Assembly: GCA_026984715.1 (NCBI GenBank)
Contig: JALSRO010000332.1
Span: 1-5,695, forward strand
Direction of reading: 5' to 3'
DNA: 5,695 nucleotides
Source: Chromatiales bacterium
GTDB taxonomy: Bacteria; Pseudomonadota; Gammaproteobacteria; Thiohalospirales; Thiohalospiraceae
The notes beneath the pieces are model-generated. The model made no database searches, had not been told where the DNA came from, and saw nothing but the letters and a program-made list of their open reading frames with translations. The translations under genes were made by a program, and so were the position numbers. This document shows, in pieces, positions 1 to 5,695 of the stretch (position 1 is its first letter; every line of letters begins with the position of its first letter).

Positions 1-1248
1 CTCGGCGCGTACGTCGGGTGAGGGGGAGATATAGAGGCGGCCGGTATAGCCGTCGGCAATGATCTCGCAGCCGTCGATACGGCTGACCGGCAGATCCTTG
101 GCCCCCATTACGGCAGGAACGCCCATGGCCCGGCACAGGATGGCGATATGGGAGCTGCTCGAACCGTGGGTCGAGACGATACCGGTCAGCTGTCCTGCCG
201 GTACCTCGGCCAGCATGGTGGCGGTGATCTCTTCGGCAACCAGCACGGTCCGTCGCGGATAGGGTGGGCGGCTGCGCTGCGTTTCCTGCAGGTAGTAGAG
301 GATGCGCAGCCCCAGATCGCGAATGTCGTCACTGCGCTCGCTGAGATAGGGGTCGTCCATCTCCTGGAAGATGCGCACATGCTCGTTGATAGTGTCCCGC
401 AGTGCACCCTGGACCCAGTTCCCGGCCTGTATATGTTCGATGACCCGGTTGCTCAGGGTACCGCTGTCCAGCAGCATCAGATAGGCGTCGAACAGCGCCA
501 GCTCTTCCGCCGGCAGGATCTTCTCCAGACGTTCGGAGAGCTTCCTGATATCGCGCTTTACCGCTGCTACTGCATTGTGGAATGCGGCCTCCTCCTGCTC
601 CGGATCCTTGGCCTGCCGATCGGGAATTGCGCTCAAATCGGCATGTGGATAGACCACCACCGCTGTTCCGATGCCCACCCCCGGGGCACCGGCGAGCCCT
701 TGCAGTGGTCGGTTTTCCGGGAGGGGCTGTCGTTCCTTTCTGGTTCGCTGTAGGTCGCCGATGCCACCACTCGCCTCCGCATGGGCGATTCCGCCGGCCA
801 GCTGGGCGGCGATGGTGATCATGAATGAGAGTTCAGTGGTGTCGAAGCGCAACCGCTCCCGCCGCTGAACCACCAATACACCCAGCAGCTTGCGGTGGTG
901 GATGATGGGGACCCCCAGAAAGGCGTGATAGGGCTCTTCGCCACTACCGGGGCAGTAGCGGTAACGTTCGTGCTGTGGGGCATCGTCGAGATTGACCGGT
1001 TCGTTGCGCTCTCCCACCAGACCGACCAGGCCCTCTCCGAAACCGAGCCGTACCCGTCCCACGCTGGCAGGATTGAGTCCTTCCGTTGCCATCAGGATGT
1101 GTTGCTGGCTGTCGTAGTCGGTGAGATAGACCGAGCAGAGCTCGACCTCCATTGCCTGTTTGACGCGACGCACGATGAGCGTCAGCGCCTGTTCCAGATC
1201 GGGAGCGCAATTGACCTCTTCGATAATCTTTCGCAGTACTTTCAGCAT
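1..1248 (-). CDS. ptsP: PtsP, enzyme I of nitrogen PTS (3' end off left edge)
   Basis: Phosphoenolpyruvate-protein phosphotransferase of the nitrogen-type PTS, a cytoplasmic enzyme that takes phosphate from PEP and passes it to NPr and then EIIA-Ntr in a regulatory relay. The window holds the first 416 codons, open through base 1; the family is about 750 residues, so the PEP-binding TIM-barrel is missing. Residues about 15-157 form a GAF domain (GFGEGLVG at 69-76, then FLGVPI), which marks PtsP rather than ordinary PtsI. An EI N-terminal domain follows from about 183 (LAGAPGVGIG), with a helical part at 215-325. The swivelling phosphohistidine domain carries GSSSSHIAI at 362-370, so H367 is the likely phosphorylated residue. 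The ATG at 1248 is chosen because the GAF domain begins soon after it and the first residues look typical; the upstream GAGAG is only a weak ribosome binding site. It lies downstream of rppH in the same direction, as in E. coli and Pseudomonas. Family assignment is firm. Confidence 0.95.
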   Translation of the reverse strand, partial: MLKVLRKIIEEVNCAPDLEQALTLIVRRVKQAMEVELCSVYLTDYDSQQHILMATEGLNPASVGRVRLGFGEGLVGLVGERNEPVNLDDAPQHERYRYCPGSGEEPYHAFLGVPIIHHRKLLGVLVVQRRERLRFDTTELSFMITIAAQLAGGIAHAEASGGIGDLQRTRKERQPLPENRPLQGLAGAPGVGIGTAVVVYPHADLSAIPDRQAKDPEQEEAAFHNAVAAVKRDIRKLSERLEKILPAEELALFDAYLMLLDSGTLSNRVIEHIQAGNWVQGALRDTINEHVRIFQEMDDPYLSERSDDIRDLGLRILYYLQETQRSRPPYPRRTVLVAEEITATMLAEVPAGQLTGIVSTHGSSSSHIAILCRAMGVPAVMGAKDLPVSRIDGCEIIADGYTGRLYISPSPDVRAE

Positions 1249-1450
1249 AGTGCGGTTCTCTCAGGAGAGTGCTGCGCCTGGCGGGCAACTGCCCGGTTTG
1301 CTCCTGATGTGGATCGTGCCTGTGTTGGGAGGTAGTCATTTTCCCGTGGCCTTTCCCGCAGATCCATGTGCCATACGGCATTTGAACCCCACGTTCGGTA
1401 CGAGCTCACGCTTGCTTCAGAAGCGAGCCGGCCACTCGCCGGGTAGTCAC
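1249..1450. other. rppH-ptsP intergenic spacer with small hairpins
   Basis: This 202-nt gap between the rppH stop and the ptsP start holds no gene I believe. The only ATG-initiated minus-strand frame in it runs on into ptsP out of frame and has no family features. Two small inverted repeats are visible. One is at 1282-1295, a 5-bp CGGGC/GCCCG stem with a 4-base loop. The other is at 1410-1428, an 8-bp stem with a 3-base loop, which includes one G-T pair on the plus strand and one C-A mismatch on the minus strand. Neither is followed by a T-run in the direction of transcription, so I see no intrinsic terminator and read-through from rppH into ptsP is plausible. I could not pick out a convincing internal ptsP promoter. 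Confidence 0.5.
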
Positions 1451-1957
1451 TCAACCTTTACGATTTGAGGGATACCGGGGTGGCTCCAGGGAGAGCAGCG
1501 GCGCCAGCTCCCGCAGGGCGTTCCGGTAGACCTGCCGCTTGAAAAACACCACATCCTGAATCGGATGCCAGTAGTCCACCCAGCACCAGCGATCGAACTC
1601 CGGTTTTTCACCGCGATCGAGACAGACGGCGCTCTCTTCACCCACCAGCCGGAGCAGAAACCATTTCTGCTTTTGGCCGATACACAATGGGGTGCTGTTG
1701 CGCCGTAACATCCTCTCCGGCAGACGGTAGCGCAGCCAGCCACGGGTATAGCCCATGATTTCGACATGCTCTGGAAGCAGCCCGATCTCTTCCGCAAGCT
1801 CGCGGTACATCGCCTGTTGAGGGGTTTCGTTGTGCCGGATGCCACCCTGCGGAAACTGCCAGGCGTCCTGCCGGATTCGGCGGGCCCATAGAACACGGTT
1901 CTCCCCGTTGGTAACGATGATACCTACGTTGGGCCTGAAACCATCCGAATCAATCAC
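1451..1957 (-). CDS. rppH: RppH, RNA 5'-pyrophosphohydrolase (Nudix)
   Basis: A 168-residue cytoplasmic Nudix hydrolase that removes pyrophosphate from the 5' triphosphate end of mRNAs, which lets RNase E begin 5'-end-dependent decay. The protein starts with [13 protein letters not shown], close to the E. coli RppH N-terminus. The Nudix box (G-x5-E-x7-RE-x-x-EE-x-G-x) spans residues 38-60: G38, E44, R52, E53, E56, E57, G59, with the glutamates binding catalytic metal. Other family blocks are WQFPQGG (33-39), GWLRYRLP (73-80), [10 protein letters not shown] (92-101), PEFDRW (119-124) and VVFFKRQVY (136-144). Length is normal. The GTG at 1957 is chosen because family similarity begins exactly there. 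The frame is open further upstream to an ATG at 2116, but those 53 residues are unlike the family and would run across the divergent promoter and into the neighbouring gene. The upstream GAAG is a weak ribosome binding site. ptsP follows on the same strand. Confidence 0.96.
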   Translation of the reverse strand: MIDSDGFRPNVGIIVTNGENRVLWARRIRQDAWQFPQGGIRHNETPQQAMYRELAEEIGLLPEHVEIMGYTRGWLRYRLPERMLRRNSTPLCIGQKQKWFLLRLVGEESAVCLDRGEKPEFDRWCWVDYWHPIQDVVFFKRQVYRNALRELAPLLSLEPPRYPSNRKG

Positions 1958-1991
1958 TTGAATATCTTCGCCGTGGCTGCCGTCAGCCCTG

Positions 1992-2021
1992 ATTGTTCCA
2001 CAAATGGGCGTCGCAGGGCAA
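1992..2021 (-). promoter_or_regulatory. Weak candidate promoter for rppH-ptsP
   Basis: On the minus strand, TTGCCC (plus positions 2016-2021) and AACAAT (plus positions 1992-1997) are 18 bases apart, and each matches its sigma70 consensus hexamer in four of six positions. It would read toward the rppH GTG at 1957, and its -35 overlaps the -35 of the divergent promoter. The match is poor and other weak hexamers exist here, so only the general location in the 125-nt divergent gap is reasonably supported. Confidence 0.2.
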
Positions 2022-2047
2022 GACAGGCCCTCCCCTCTTGGTATGAT
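2020..2047 (+). promoter_or_regulatory. Putative sigma70 extended -10 promoter for the HAD-permease-ATPase operon
   Basis: The -10 hexamer TATGAT (2042-2047, five of six matches to TATAAT) is preceded by TG at 2039-2040 with one base between, making an extended -10 element. A -35-like AAGACA (2020-2025, four of six) lies 16 bases upstream. Transcription would start near 2054, giving a leader of roughly 28 nt before the GTG at 2083, with a GGAG ribosome binding site at 2070-2073. The 8-bp palindrome GATATATC (2045-2052) overlaps the -10. No B12-riboswitch box or Fur-like inverted repeat is evident, and the leader is too short for a cobalamin riboswitch. This is a by-eye prediction. Confidence 0.5.
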
Positions 2048-2082
2048 ATATCTCTTGTTTCTGCAATCTGGAGAGCCGGGAC

Positions 2083-2739
2083 GTGGCAATGGCGATATTC
2101 GATCTGGACAATACATTGCTTGGCGGGGACAGTGACTACCTGTGGGGGGAGTTCCTCGTTGAGCACGGGGTGGTGGAGAGGGAACACTATGCGCGTGAAA
2201 ACCGGCGGTTCTATGAGGAGTATGCTGCTGGCACCCTGGATATCGAGGAGTTCATGGCCTTCAGCCTGAAGCCGTTGTCGGAGCATCCGGTTGCGGAGTT
2301 GGAAGCGCTGCGGGATGAATTTCTGCAACGGAAGATCCGTCCGGTGCTGCTGCCGGCGGCGCAGGAGCTCCTTCGGAAGCATCGGCGGCAGGGGGATTAT
2401 CTGCTCATCATCACCGCTACCAACCGCTTCGTGACCGAGCCCATCGCCCGATTGCTGGAGGTGGACGATCTCCTGGCGACGGACCCCGAGATGGCCGGCG
2501 GCAGATATACCGGCAGGGTGGCGGGTGTTCCCTGTTTCCGCGGGGGCAAGGTGGAGCGTCTGCGGGAGTGGCTGGCGGCGACCGGCAGAGATCTGGCCCA
2601 TAGCTGGTTCTACAGTGACTCCCACAATGATCTCCCGCTGCTGGAGCTGGTCACCTACCCAGTTGCGGTGGATCCGGATGAAACCCTTGCACGCCATGCC
2701 GAACTGAAGGGGTGGCCGGTGATCTCCCTGCGCAGCTGA
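2083..2739 (+). CDS. HAD-IB family phosphatase (SerB/histidinol-phosphatase-like)
   Basis: A 218-residue cytoplasmic HAD-superfamily hydrolase, expected to be a Mg-dependent phosphomonoesterase. Motif I is DLDNT at 7-11 (nucleophile D7, acid/base D9), motif II is T111 in IITATN, motif III is probably K156, and motif IV is [10 protein letters not shown] at 178-187 (D179, D183). The helical cap lies at about 15-90, as in subclass IB enzymes such as SerB. The GTG at 2083 is preferred to the in-frame ATG at 2089 because GGAG at 2070-2073 sits 9 nt before the GTG but 15 nt before the ATG. The gene is divergent from rppH. As I recall, the P. aeruginosa homologue at this place, PA0335, has been reported as a histidinol-phosphate phosphatase, so that is one candidate activity. 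The stop overlaps the permease start by one base, so a role tied to the transported compound is the alternative. The substrate cannot be read from sequence. Confidence 0.9.
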   Translation: MAMAIFDLDNTLLGGDSDYLWGEFLVEHGVVEREHYARENRRFYEEYAAGTLDIEEFMAFSLKPLSEHPVAELEALRDEFLQRKIRPVLLPAAQELLRKHRRQGDYLLIITATNRFVTEPIARLLEVDDLLATDPEMAGGRYTGRVAGVPCFRGGKVERLREWLAATGRDLAHSWFYSDSHNDLPLLELVTYPVAVDPDETLARHAELKGWPVISLRS

Positions 2740-3716
2740 TGTTCAGGCGCCTCCCCTCCCTTGCGTGGCTGCCGCTGCTGGCGCTGTTTTCGGTTGTCAC
2801 CGTGGGGATTGCACTCAACTCCGGCACCATCCAGGTGGGATGGTTCGGAGTGGGGGAGATTCTGCTCGGTGGCGGTGGTGGAATCGAGCGGCAGCTGGTG
2901 ATGGAGTTGCGCCTGCCACGGGCACTTTCGGCGTTCGCTACCGGCGGTTTACTGGCATTGTCGGGAGCGCTGCTCCAGGTTCTGTTACGCAATCCCTTGG
3001 CGGATCCCTATGTACTCGGTGTTTCCGGAGGAGCTGCAGTGGCTGCCTTGCTGGCGATGATGGCAGGGGTCGGGGGGTGGTGGTTCACAGCCAGCGCATT
3101 CGGTGGGGCAATGGTCGCTATCGCCCTGGTTTTCGGCCTGGCCCACGGACGAGGCAGCTGGAGCGATACCCGCCTGTTGCTGGTGGGGGTGGTTGTCGCG
3201 TCGGGTTGCGGTGCCTTGCTCTCTTTTCTGCTGGCCATAGCCCCGGAGCAGGATCTGCGCGGCATGCTGTTCTGGTTGATGGGGGATCTGAGCCATGCGG
3301 GAAGAGCGCTTCCGGCGCTGCTGGTGCTGGCGGGGGGCATGGTACTGGTTGCCCCGCTGGCCCGCAGCCTCAACGTGATGGCGCGCGGCGAGCTTCAGGC
3401 GGCGGCGCTGGGGGTGGAGGTGTCGCGCCTGCGCCTGGCAATCTATCTGTCAGCATCCCTGTTTACTGCCACCGCAGTGACCCTGGCAGGGAGTATCGGA
3501 TTCGTCGGGCTGGTGGTGCCCCACTTGCTGCGTCTGCTGATGGGAAACGATCAGCGCCTGCTGCTGCCTGCGGCGGTCATGCTCGGCGGTGGTTTGCTGG
3601 TACTCGCGGATACCCTTGCCCGTACCGTCATCGCTCCCCAACAGCTCCCCGTGGGGGTGCTCACCGCGCTGCTGGGTGTGCCGGTGTTTCTCTATCTGCT
3701 GCAGCGCCACCGGTGA
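2739..3716 (+). CDS. FecCD/BtuC-type ABC importer permease
   Basis: Inner-membrane permease of a Type II (BtuCD-like) ABC importer, the class that imports cobalamin, haem or ferric siderophores. The 325-residue protein is the usual family length and mostly hydrophobic, consistent with about ten transmembrane helices, the first at about 8-27. Family blocks include LRLPRALSA (57-65), RNPLADPYVLGVSGGA (84-99), the loop GELQAAALGV (217-226) that precedes the membrane return and probably contacts the ATPase, GSIGFVGLVVPHLLR (251-265), ADTLAR (290-295) and LPVGVLTALLGVPVFLYLL (303-321). The ATG at 2739 is chosen because the hydrophobic segment follows at once and its A is the last base of the upstream TGA, an arrangement typical of translational coupling. 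An in-frame GTG at 2712 would add nine residues but has poorly placed ribosome-binding bases. The permease would work as a dimer with the ATPase encoded next. Substrate cannot be assigned: there is no riboswitch, TonB receptor or binding protein in view. Confidence 0.93.
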   Translation: MFRRLPSLAWLPLLALFSVVTVGIALNSGTIQVGWFGVGEILLGGGGGIERQLVMELRLPRALSAFATGGLLALSGALLQVLLRNPLADPYVLGVSGGAAVAALLAMMAGVGGWWFTASAFGGAMVAIALVFGLAHGRGSWSDTRLLLVGVVVASGCGALLSFLLAIAPEQDLRGMLFWLMGDLSHAGRALPALLVLAGGMVLVAPLARSLNVMARGELQAAALGVEVSRLRLAIYLSASLFTATAVTLAGSIGFVGLVVPHLLRLLMGNDQRLLLPAAVMLGGGLLVLADTLARTVIAPQQLPVGVLTALLGVPVFLYLLQRHR

Positions 3717-4483
3717 TCCCGTTGCTGAAGACCATCCATCTGCAGGTGGCCATTGGTCCCAGAATGCTCTGCCGGGATCTGGGTTTCGAGGTTCTTCCGG
3801 GGCAGTGCTGGGGGGTTCTCGGCCGCAACGGGGTGGGAAAGAGCTGTCTGTTGCACACCCTGGCGGGCCTCTCGTCTCCGGCTTCGGGGAGCGTGCTGCT
3901 GGCGGGAGAGCCTGTCTCCACTCTGCCACGGAAACAGATCGCCCAGAGGGTGGGTGTACTGTTCCAGCAGCAGTCTGATTCCTTCCCCGCCACGGTGATG
4001 CAGAGCGCTCTCACCGGCCGCCATCCCTATCTTGGTCGCTGGCAGTGGGAGAGTGAGGAGGATATCGAACTGGTACATGAGAAGCTGGCTCTGCTGGGTC
4101 TGGAGTCCATGGTGGAAAGGGAAGTGACGACCCTCTCAGGGGGCGAGCGGCAGCGCCTCGCCATCGCTACCCTGCTGGTGCAGCAGCCGGAACTGCTTCT
4201 GATGGATGAGCCAACCAACCATCTCGATATCAACTACCAGATTCGGGTGCTCGATCTGTTGAGCGGCATGTGCGCCCACGGTGGGGCTGCAGTGGTGATG
4301 GTATTGCACGAGGTCAATCTGGCGATCCGCTACTGTGACCATCTGCTGCTGCTGTTCCCCGACGGAGAGGCGCTCCACGGCAGGAGGGAGCGGATCCTGG
4401 ATGCCGAAATACTGGCCCGTCTCTACGGCCATCCCATGGTGGCTCTGGACGGTCCCCATGGCCCAATATATATACCGGGATGA
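3713..4483 (+). CDS. BtuD/FecE-type ABC importer ATPase
   Basis: Nucleotide-binding subunit that powers the preceding permease from the cytoplasmic face. The 256-residue protein has every motif of an active ABC ATPase: Walker A GRNGVGKS (37-44), Q-loop LFQQQ (83-87), signature LSGGERQR (141-148), Walker B LLLMDEP (161-167), D-loop NHLD (169-172) and switch histidine H199 in VLHE. The tail ILDAEILARLYGHPM (228-242) resembles the C-terminal segment of FecE/BtuD-type ATPases, supporting the Type II importer class. The start is taken as the GTG at 3713, whose GTGA overlaps the permease TGA by four bases, so translation is probably coupled. The same frame stays open upstream for more than 300 codons across the permease gene, but that part is a GC-rich shadow without protein-like content. 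A TTG at 3722 is a less likely start. Confidence 0.93.
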   Translation: MIPLLKTIHLQVAIGPRMLCRDLGFEVLPGQCWGVLGRNGVGKSCLLHTLAGLSSPASGSVLLAGEPVSTLPRKQIAQRVGVLFQQQSDSFPATVMQSALTGRHPYLGRWQWESEEDIELVHEKLALLGLESMVEREVTTLSGGERQRLAIATLLVQQPELLLMDEPTNHLDINYQIRVLDLLSGMCAHGGAAVVMVLHEVNLAIRYCDHLLLLFPDGEALHGRRERILDAEILARLYGHPMVALDGPHGPIYIPG

Positions 4484-4514
4484 TCACCACCTGCACATCT
4501 GCCGGAGATGGTGA
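4484..4514. repeat. Imperfect inverted repeat just after the ATPase stop
   Basis: TCACCA (4484-4489) can pair with TGGTGA (4509-4514), with an inner TCT/AGA pairing around GCCGG. Alternatively CATCT (4496-4500) pairs with AGATG (4506-4510). It starts right after the stop codon and has no T-run, so it may be a 3'-end stabilising hairpin or chance. Confidence 0.3.
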
Positions 4515-4519
4515 GTGAG

Positions 4520-4546
4520 AGCCGGGAGGCCCATCGTTCTCCGGCT
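4520..4546. terminator. Possible bidirectional hairpin between convergent genes
   Basis: AGCCGG, a bulged G, then AG (4520-4528) pairs with CTCCGGCT (4539-4546), giving an 8-bp, GC-rich stem with a 10-base loop between the convergent ATPase and binding-protein genes. The location suits a shared transcription end. No U-tract follows on either strand, so it is not a canonical intrinsic terminator and termination may depend on Rho. Confidence 0.3.
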
Positions 4547-4549
4547 TGG

Positions 4550-5695
4550 TCAATCGGCGGGCAGGGCGGCCTCGACAATCCTTGTCGCATCCAGATAGTT
4601 GTGTGTTGTAAACGCATCCCATTCCTTCTCGATCTTCCCCTGCTCTCCGCCCACGATATCGGTCGCCTTTTTGCGTTTCCTGGTGAATTTGGCCGCGAAG
4701 TGGGGATCGCCGGCCGTCAGCTCATCGACCGGTACCCGGTTGACCAGATCACGTGCCCGGGCCGCTGCTCCGGCGAGCTCTGGCTGCGGGGTGTCCGAAG
4801 TCAGCAACAGGGTTTCGGCCCGCTGAATGGCGGCCATTGCCCCCTGTAGCTCTTTCAGCCGGTAGGTGATCATTACATCGAACAGCGAGTTGACCACATT
4901 GTAGCGTTGCCGGCTTCTCAATACATCGAAGGCGATGTGGGCCCCCAGCTCATCGGGGCCGTAAGGGTGGGGAAAACCGGGGGGGAGTTCGTTCTCCAGG
5001 TAGGATGCTGGCCGTATCGGCAAGCGGCGTATCCGGGGTGCCAGGAGTAGCCGCTGCCCCTTGGGGGAGAGTAGAAACTCGATAAACCGGCCAGCCAGCT
5101 CCGGATGGGGTGCTTGCTTCAGTATGGCGACACTGGCCGGAACCAGAACGGTCTCGGAAGGATAGACGAACTCCACTGGTGCCCCGGCTGCCTTTGTCAT
5201 CAATCCGTAGAAATCGATTACGACGCCAATCCCGAACTCCCCGCCGGCGACCCCCTTGGGTACCCCGCTGCTCTTTGCGGTGATGCTTTTTGCATTGGCG
5301 GCGATGGCTTTGATCAGTGCCCATCCACGATTCCAGCCCCGCAGCTGCAGGATAGCCTCGATGGTGAGATGGGTGGTACCGGAACGGGAAGGGGCCGAGA
5401 GGCCGATATGGCCCCGGTACTCCGGCCGGGTGAGATCGATCCACTCCCGGGGCTTGGCCAGCCCATGGTGCTGCAGGTAGTCATTGTTCCACATGATTCC
5501 GTAACCTGCAGCGGCAAAACCGCAGTAGTAGCCATCCGGATCGTTTACCGGGTAACCACTCAGGCGCCTGGGGATCCCTTTCGCCAGTGGACGGTACCTG
5601 CGCAGCATCCCCTTTCTCTTCAACACCTCGAATGCATCGGGGGCCGACACCCAGAACAGGTCGGCGCTGTCGTGGCCCCTCGCCGCCTGCTCCAG
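4550..5695 (-). CDS. Periplasmic solute-binding protein, PgtC/FbpA-like (5' end off right edge)
   Basis: Substrate-binding protein of the iron(III)/polyamine/phosphoglycerate-type family, open through the right edge, so the start and any signal peptide are not visible. The 381 codons seen begin with LEQAARGHDSADLFWVS, a typical early block of these proteins, so perhaps 40-60 residues are missing. In visible numbering, the core includes GYYCGFAAAGYGIMWNN (55-71), LTRPEYRGHIGLSAPSRSGTTH (88-109, the likely ligand-contact loop), SSGVPKGVAGGEFGIGVVID (142-161), PASVAILKQAPHPELAGRFI (186-205) and LLSPKGQRLL (208-217). After about 225 comes a C-terminal extension with FDVMITYRLKELQGAMAAI (272-290) and a basic KFTRKRKK. 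This extension and the 'LPIRP' block recall PgtC, the periplasmic regulatory protein of Salmonella phosphoglycerate transport, more than plain FbpA; that comparison is from memory. Function may be uptake or ligand sensing for a membrane kinase. It is convergent with the ATPase gene. Confidence 0.82.
   Translation of the reverse strand: MEQAARGHDSADLFWVSAPDAFEVLKRKGMLRRYRPLAKGIPRRLSGYPVNDPDGYYCGFAAAGYGIMWNNDYLQHHGLAKPREWIDLTRPEYRGHIGLSAPSRSGTTHLTIEAILQLRGWNRGWALIKAIAANAKSITAKSSGVPKGVAGGEFGIGVVIDFYGLMTKAAGAPVEFVYPSETVLVPASVAILKQAPHPELAGRFIEFLLSPKGQRLLLAPRIRRLPIRPASYLENELPPGFPHPYGPDELGAHIAFDVLRSRQRYNVVNSLFDVMITYRLKELQGAMAAIQRAETLLLTSDTPQPELAGAAARARDLVNRVPVDELTAGDPHFAAKFTRKRKKATDIVGGEQGKIEKEWDAFTTHNYLDATRIVEAALPAD

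Noticed and set aside
148..753. Plus-strand frame of 201 codons antisense to ptsP.
   Set aside because: The opposite strand encodes continuous GAF and enzyme I sequence; the antisense product resembles nothing I know.
944..1381. Minus-strand frame of 145 codons covering the spacer and the start of ptsP.
   Set aside because: It overlaps ptsP out of frame, has low-complexity Arg/Gly/Thr content and lacks a good ribosome binding site.
1958..2082. Possible cobalamin riboswitch or Fur box controlling the transporter operon.
   Set aside because: The predicted leader is only about 28 nt, no B12-box-like sequence is seen, and no 19-bp Fur-type repeat is visible, so neither is supported.
1958..2116. 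N-terminally extended RppH starting at the ATG at 2116.
   Set aside because: Family similarity begins at the GTG at 1957. The 53 extra residues are Cys/Pro/Arg-rich, unlike RppH, and would cross the divergent promoter and the start of the phosphatase gene.
1954..2697. Minus-strand frame of 247 codons antisense to the phosphatase gene.
   Set aside because: It has no recognisable motif, overlaps the rppH start and the divergent promoter, and lies opposite a gene with all four HAD motifs.
2765..3712. A reading frame open for over 300 codons across the permease gene and continuous with the ATPase frame, suggesting a larger fused ATPase.
   Set aside because: The translated stretch is Gly/Ala/Arg-rich and shows no domain, whereas the permease frame over the same bases has complete FecCD motifs. 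It is a shadow frame in GC-rich DNA.

Overview
This is a GC-rich chromosomal window from what looks like a gammaproteobacterium. The evidence is the rppH-ptsP pair in the order seen in E. coli and Pseudomonas, together with a divergent HAD phosphatase gene in the place I recall for PA0335 next to rppH (PA0336) and ptsP (PA0337) in P. aeruginosa. A free-living or symbiotic sulfur-oxidiser-like lineage would fit the style of the proteins, but that is only an impression. I see no rRNA, tRNA, insertion sequence, CRISPR array, phage gene or integration scar, and every recognisable gene is intact apart from the two cut by the window edges.

Layout. (1) Positions 1-1248, minus strand: the N-terminal 416 residues of PtsP, enzyme I of the nitrogen-type phosphotransferase system; the C-terminus lies off the left edge. 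(2) A 202-nt spacer containing small hairpins. (3) 1451-1957, minus strand: rppH, an RNA 5'-pyrophosphohydrolase with a GTG start. (4) A 125-nt divergent promoter region with an extended -10 element for the plus strand. (5) 2083-4483, plus strand: a tightly packed three-gene operon of an HAD-IB phosphatase, a FecCD/BtuC-type permease and a BtuD/FecE-type ATPase. It is joined by a 1-nt and then a 4-nt stop/start overlap. (6) A 66-nt convergent intergenic region with two imperfect hairpins and no T-tract. (7) 4550-5695, minus strand: most of a periplasmic solute-binding protein resembling PgtC/FbpA-type proteins; its N-terminus lies off the right edge.

How the genes fit together. RppH starts 5'-end-dependent mRNA decay and PtsP feeds phosphate into the regulatory PTS-Ntr; they share an orientation and are probably co-transcribed. 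The plus-strand operon encodes the membrane and ATPase halves of a Type II importer (corrinoid, haem or siderophore class) without a binding protein, and is translationally coupled to a phosphatase. The binding protein that follows belongs to a different structural class and strand, so it is probably not the missing partner.

Nothing here amounts to a clearly new system. The most interesting point is the coupling of the HAD phosphatase to the orphan BtuCD-like pair.
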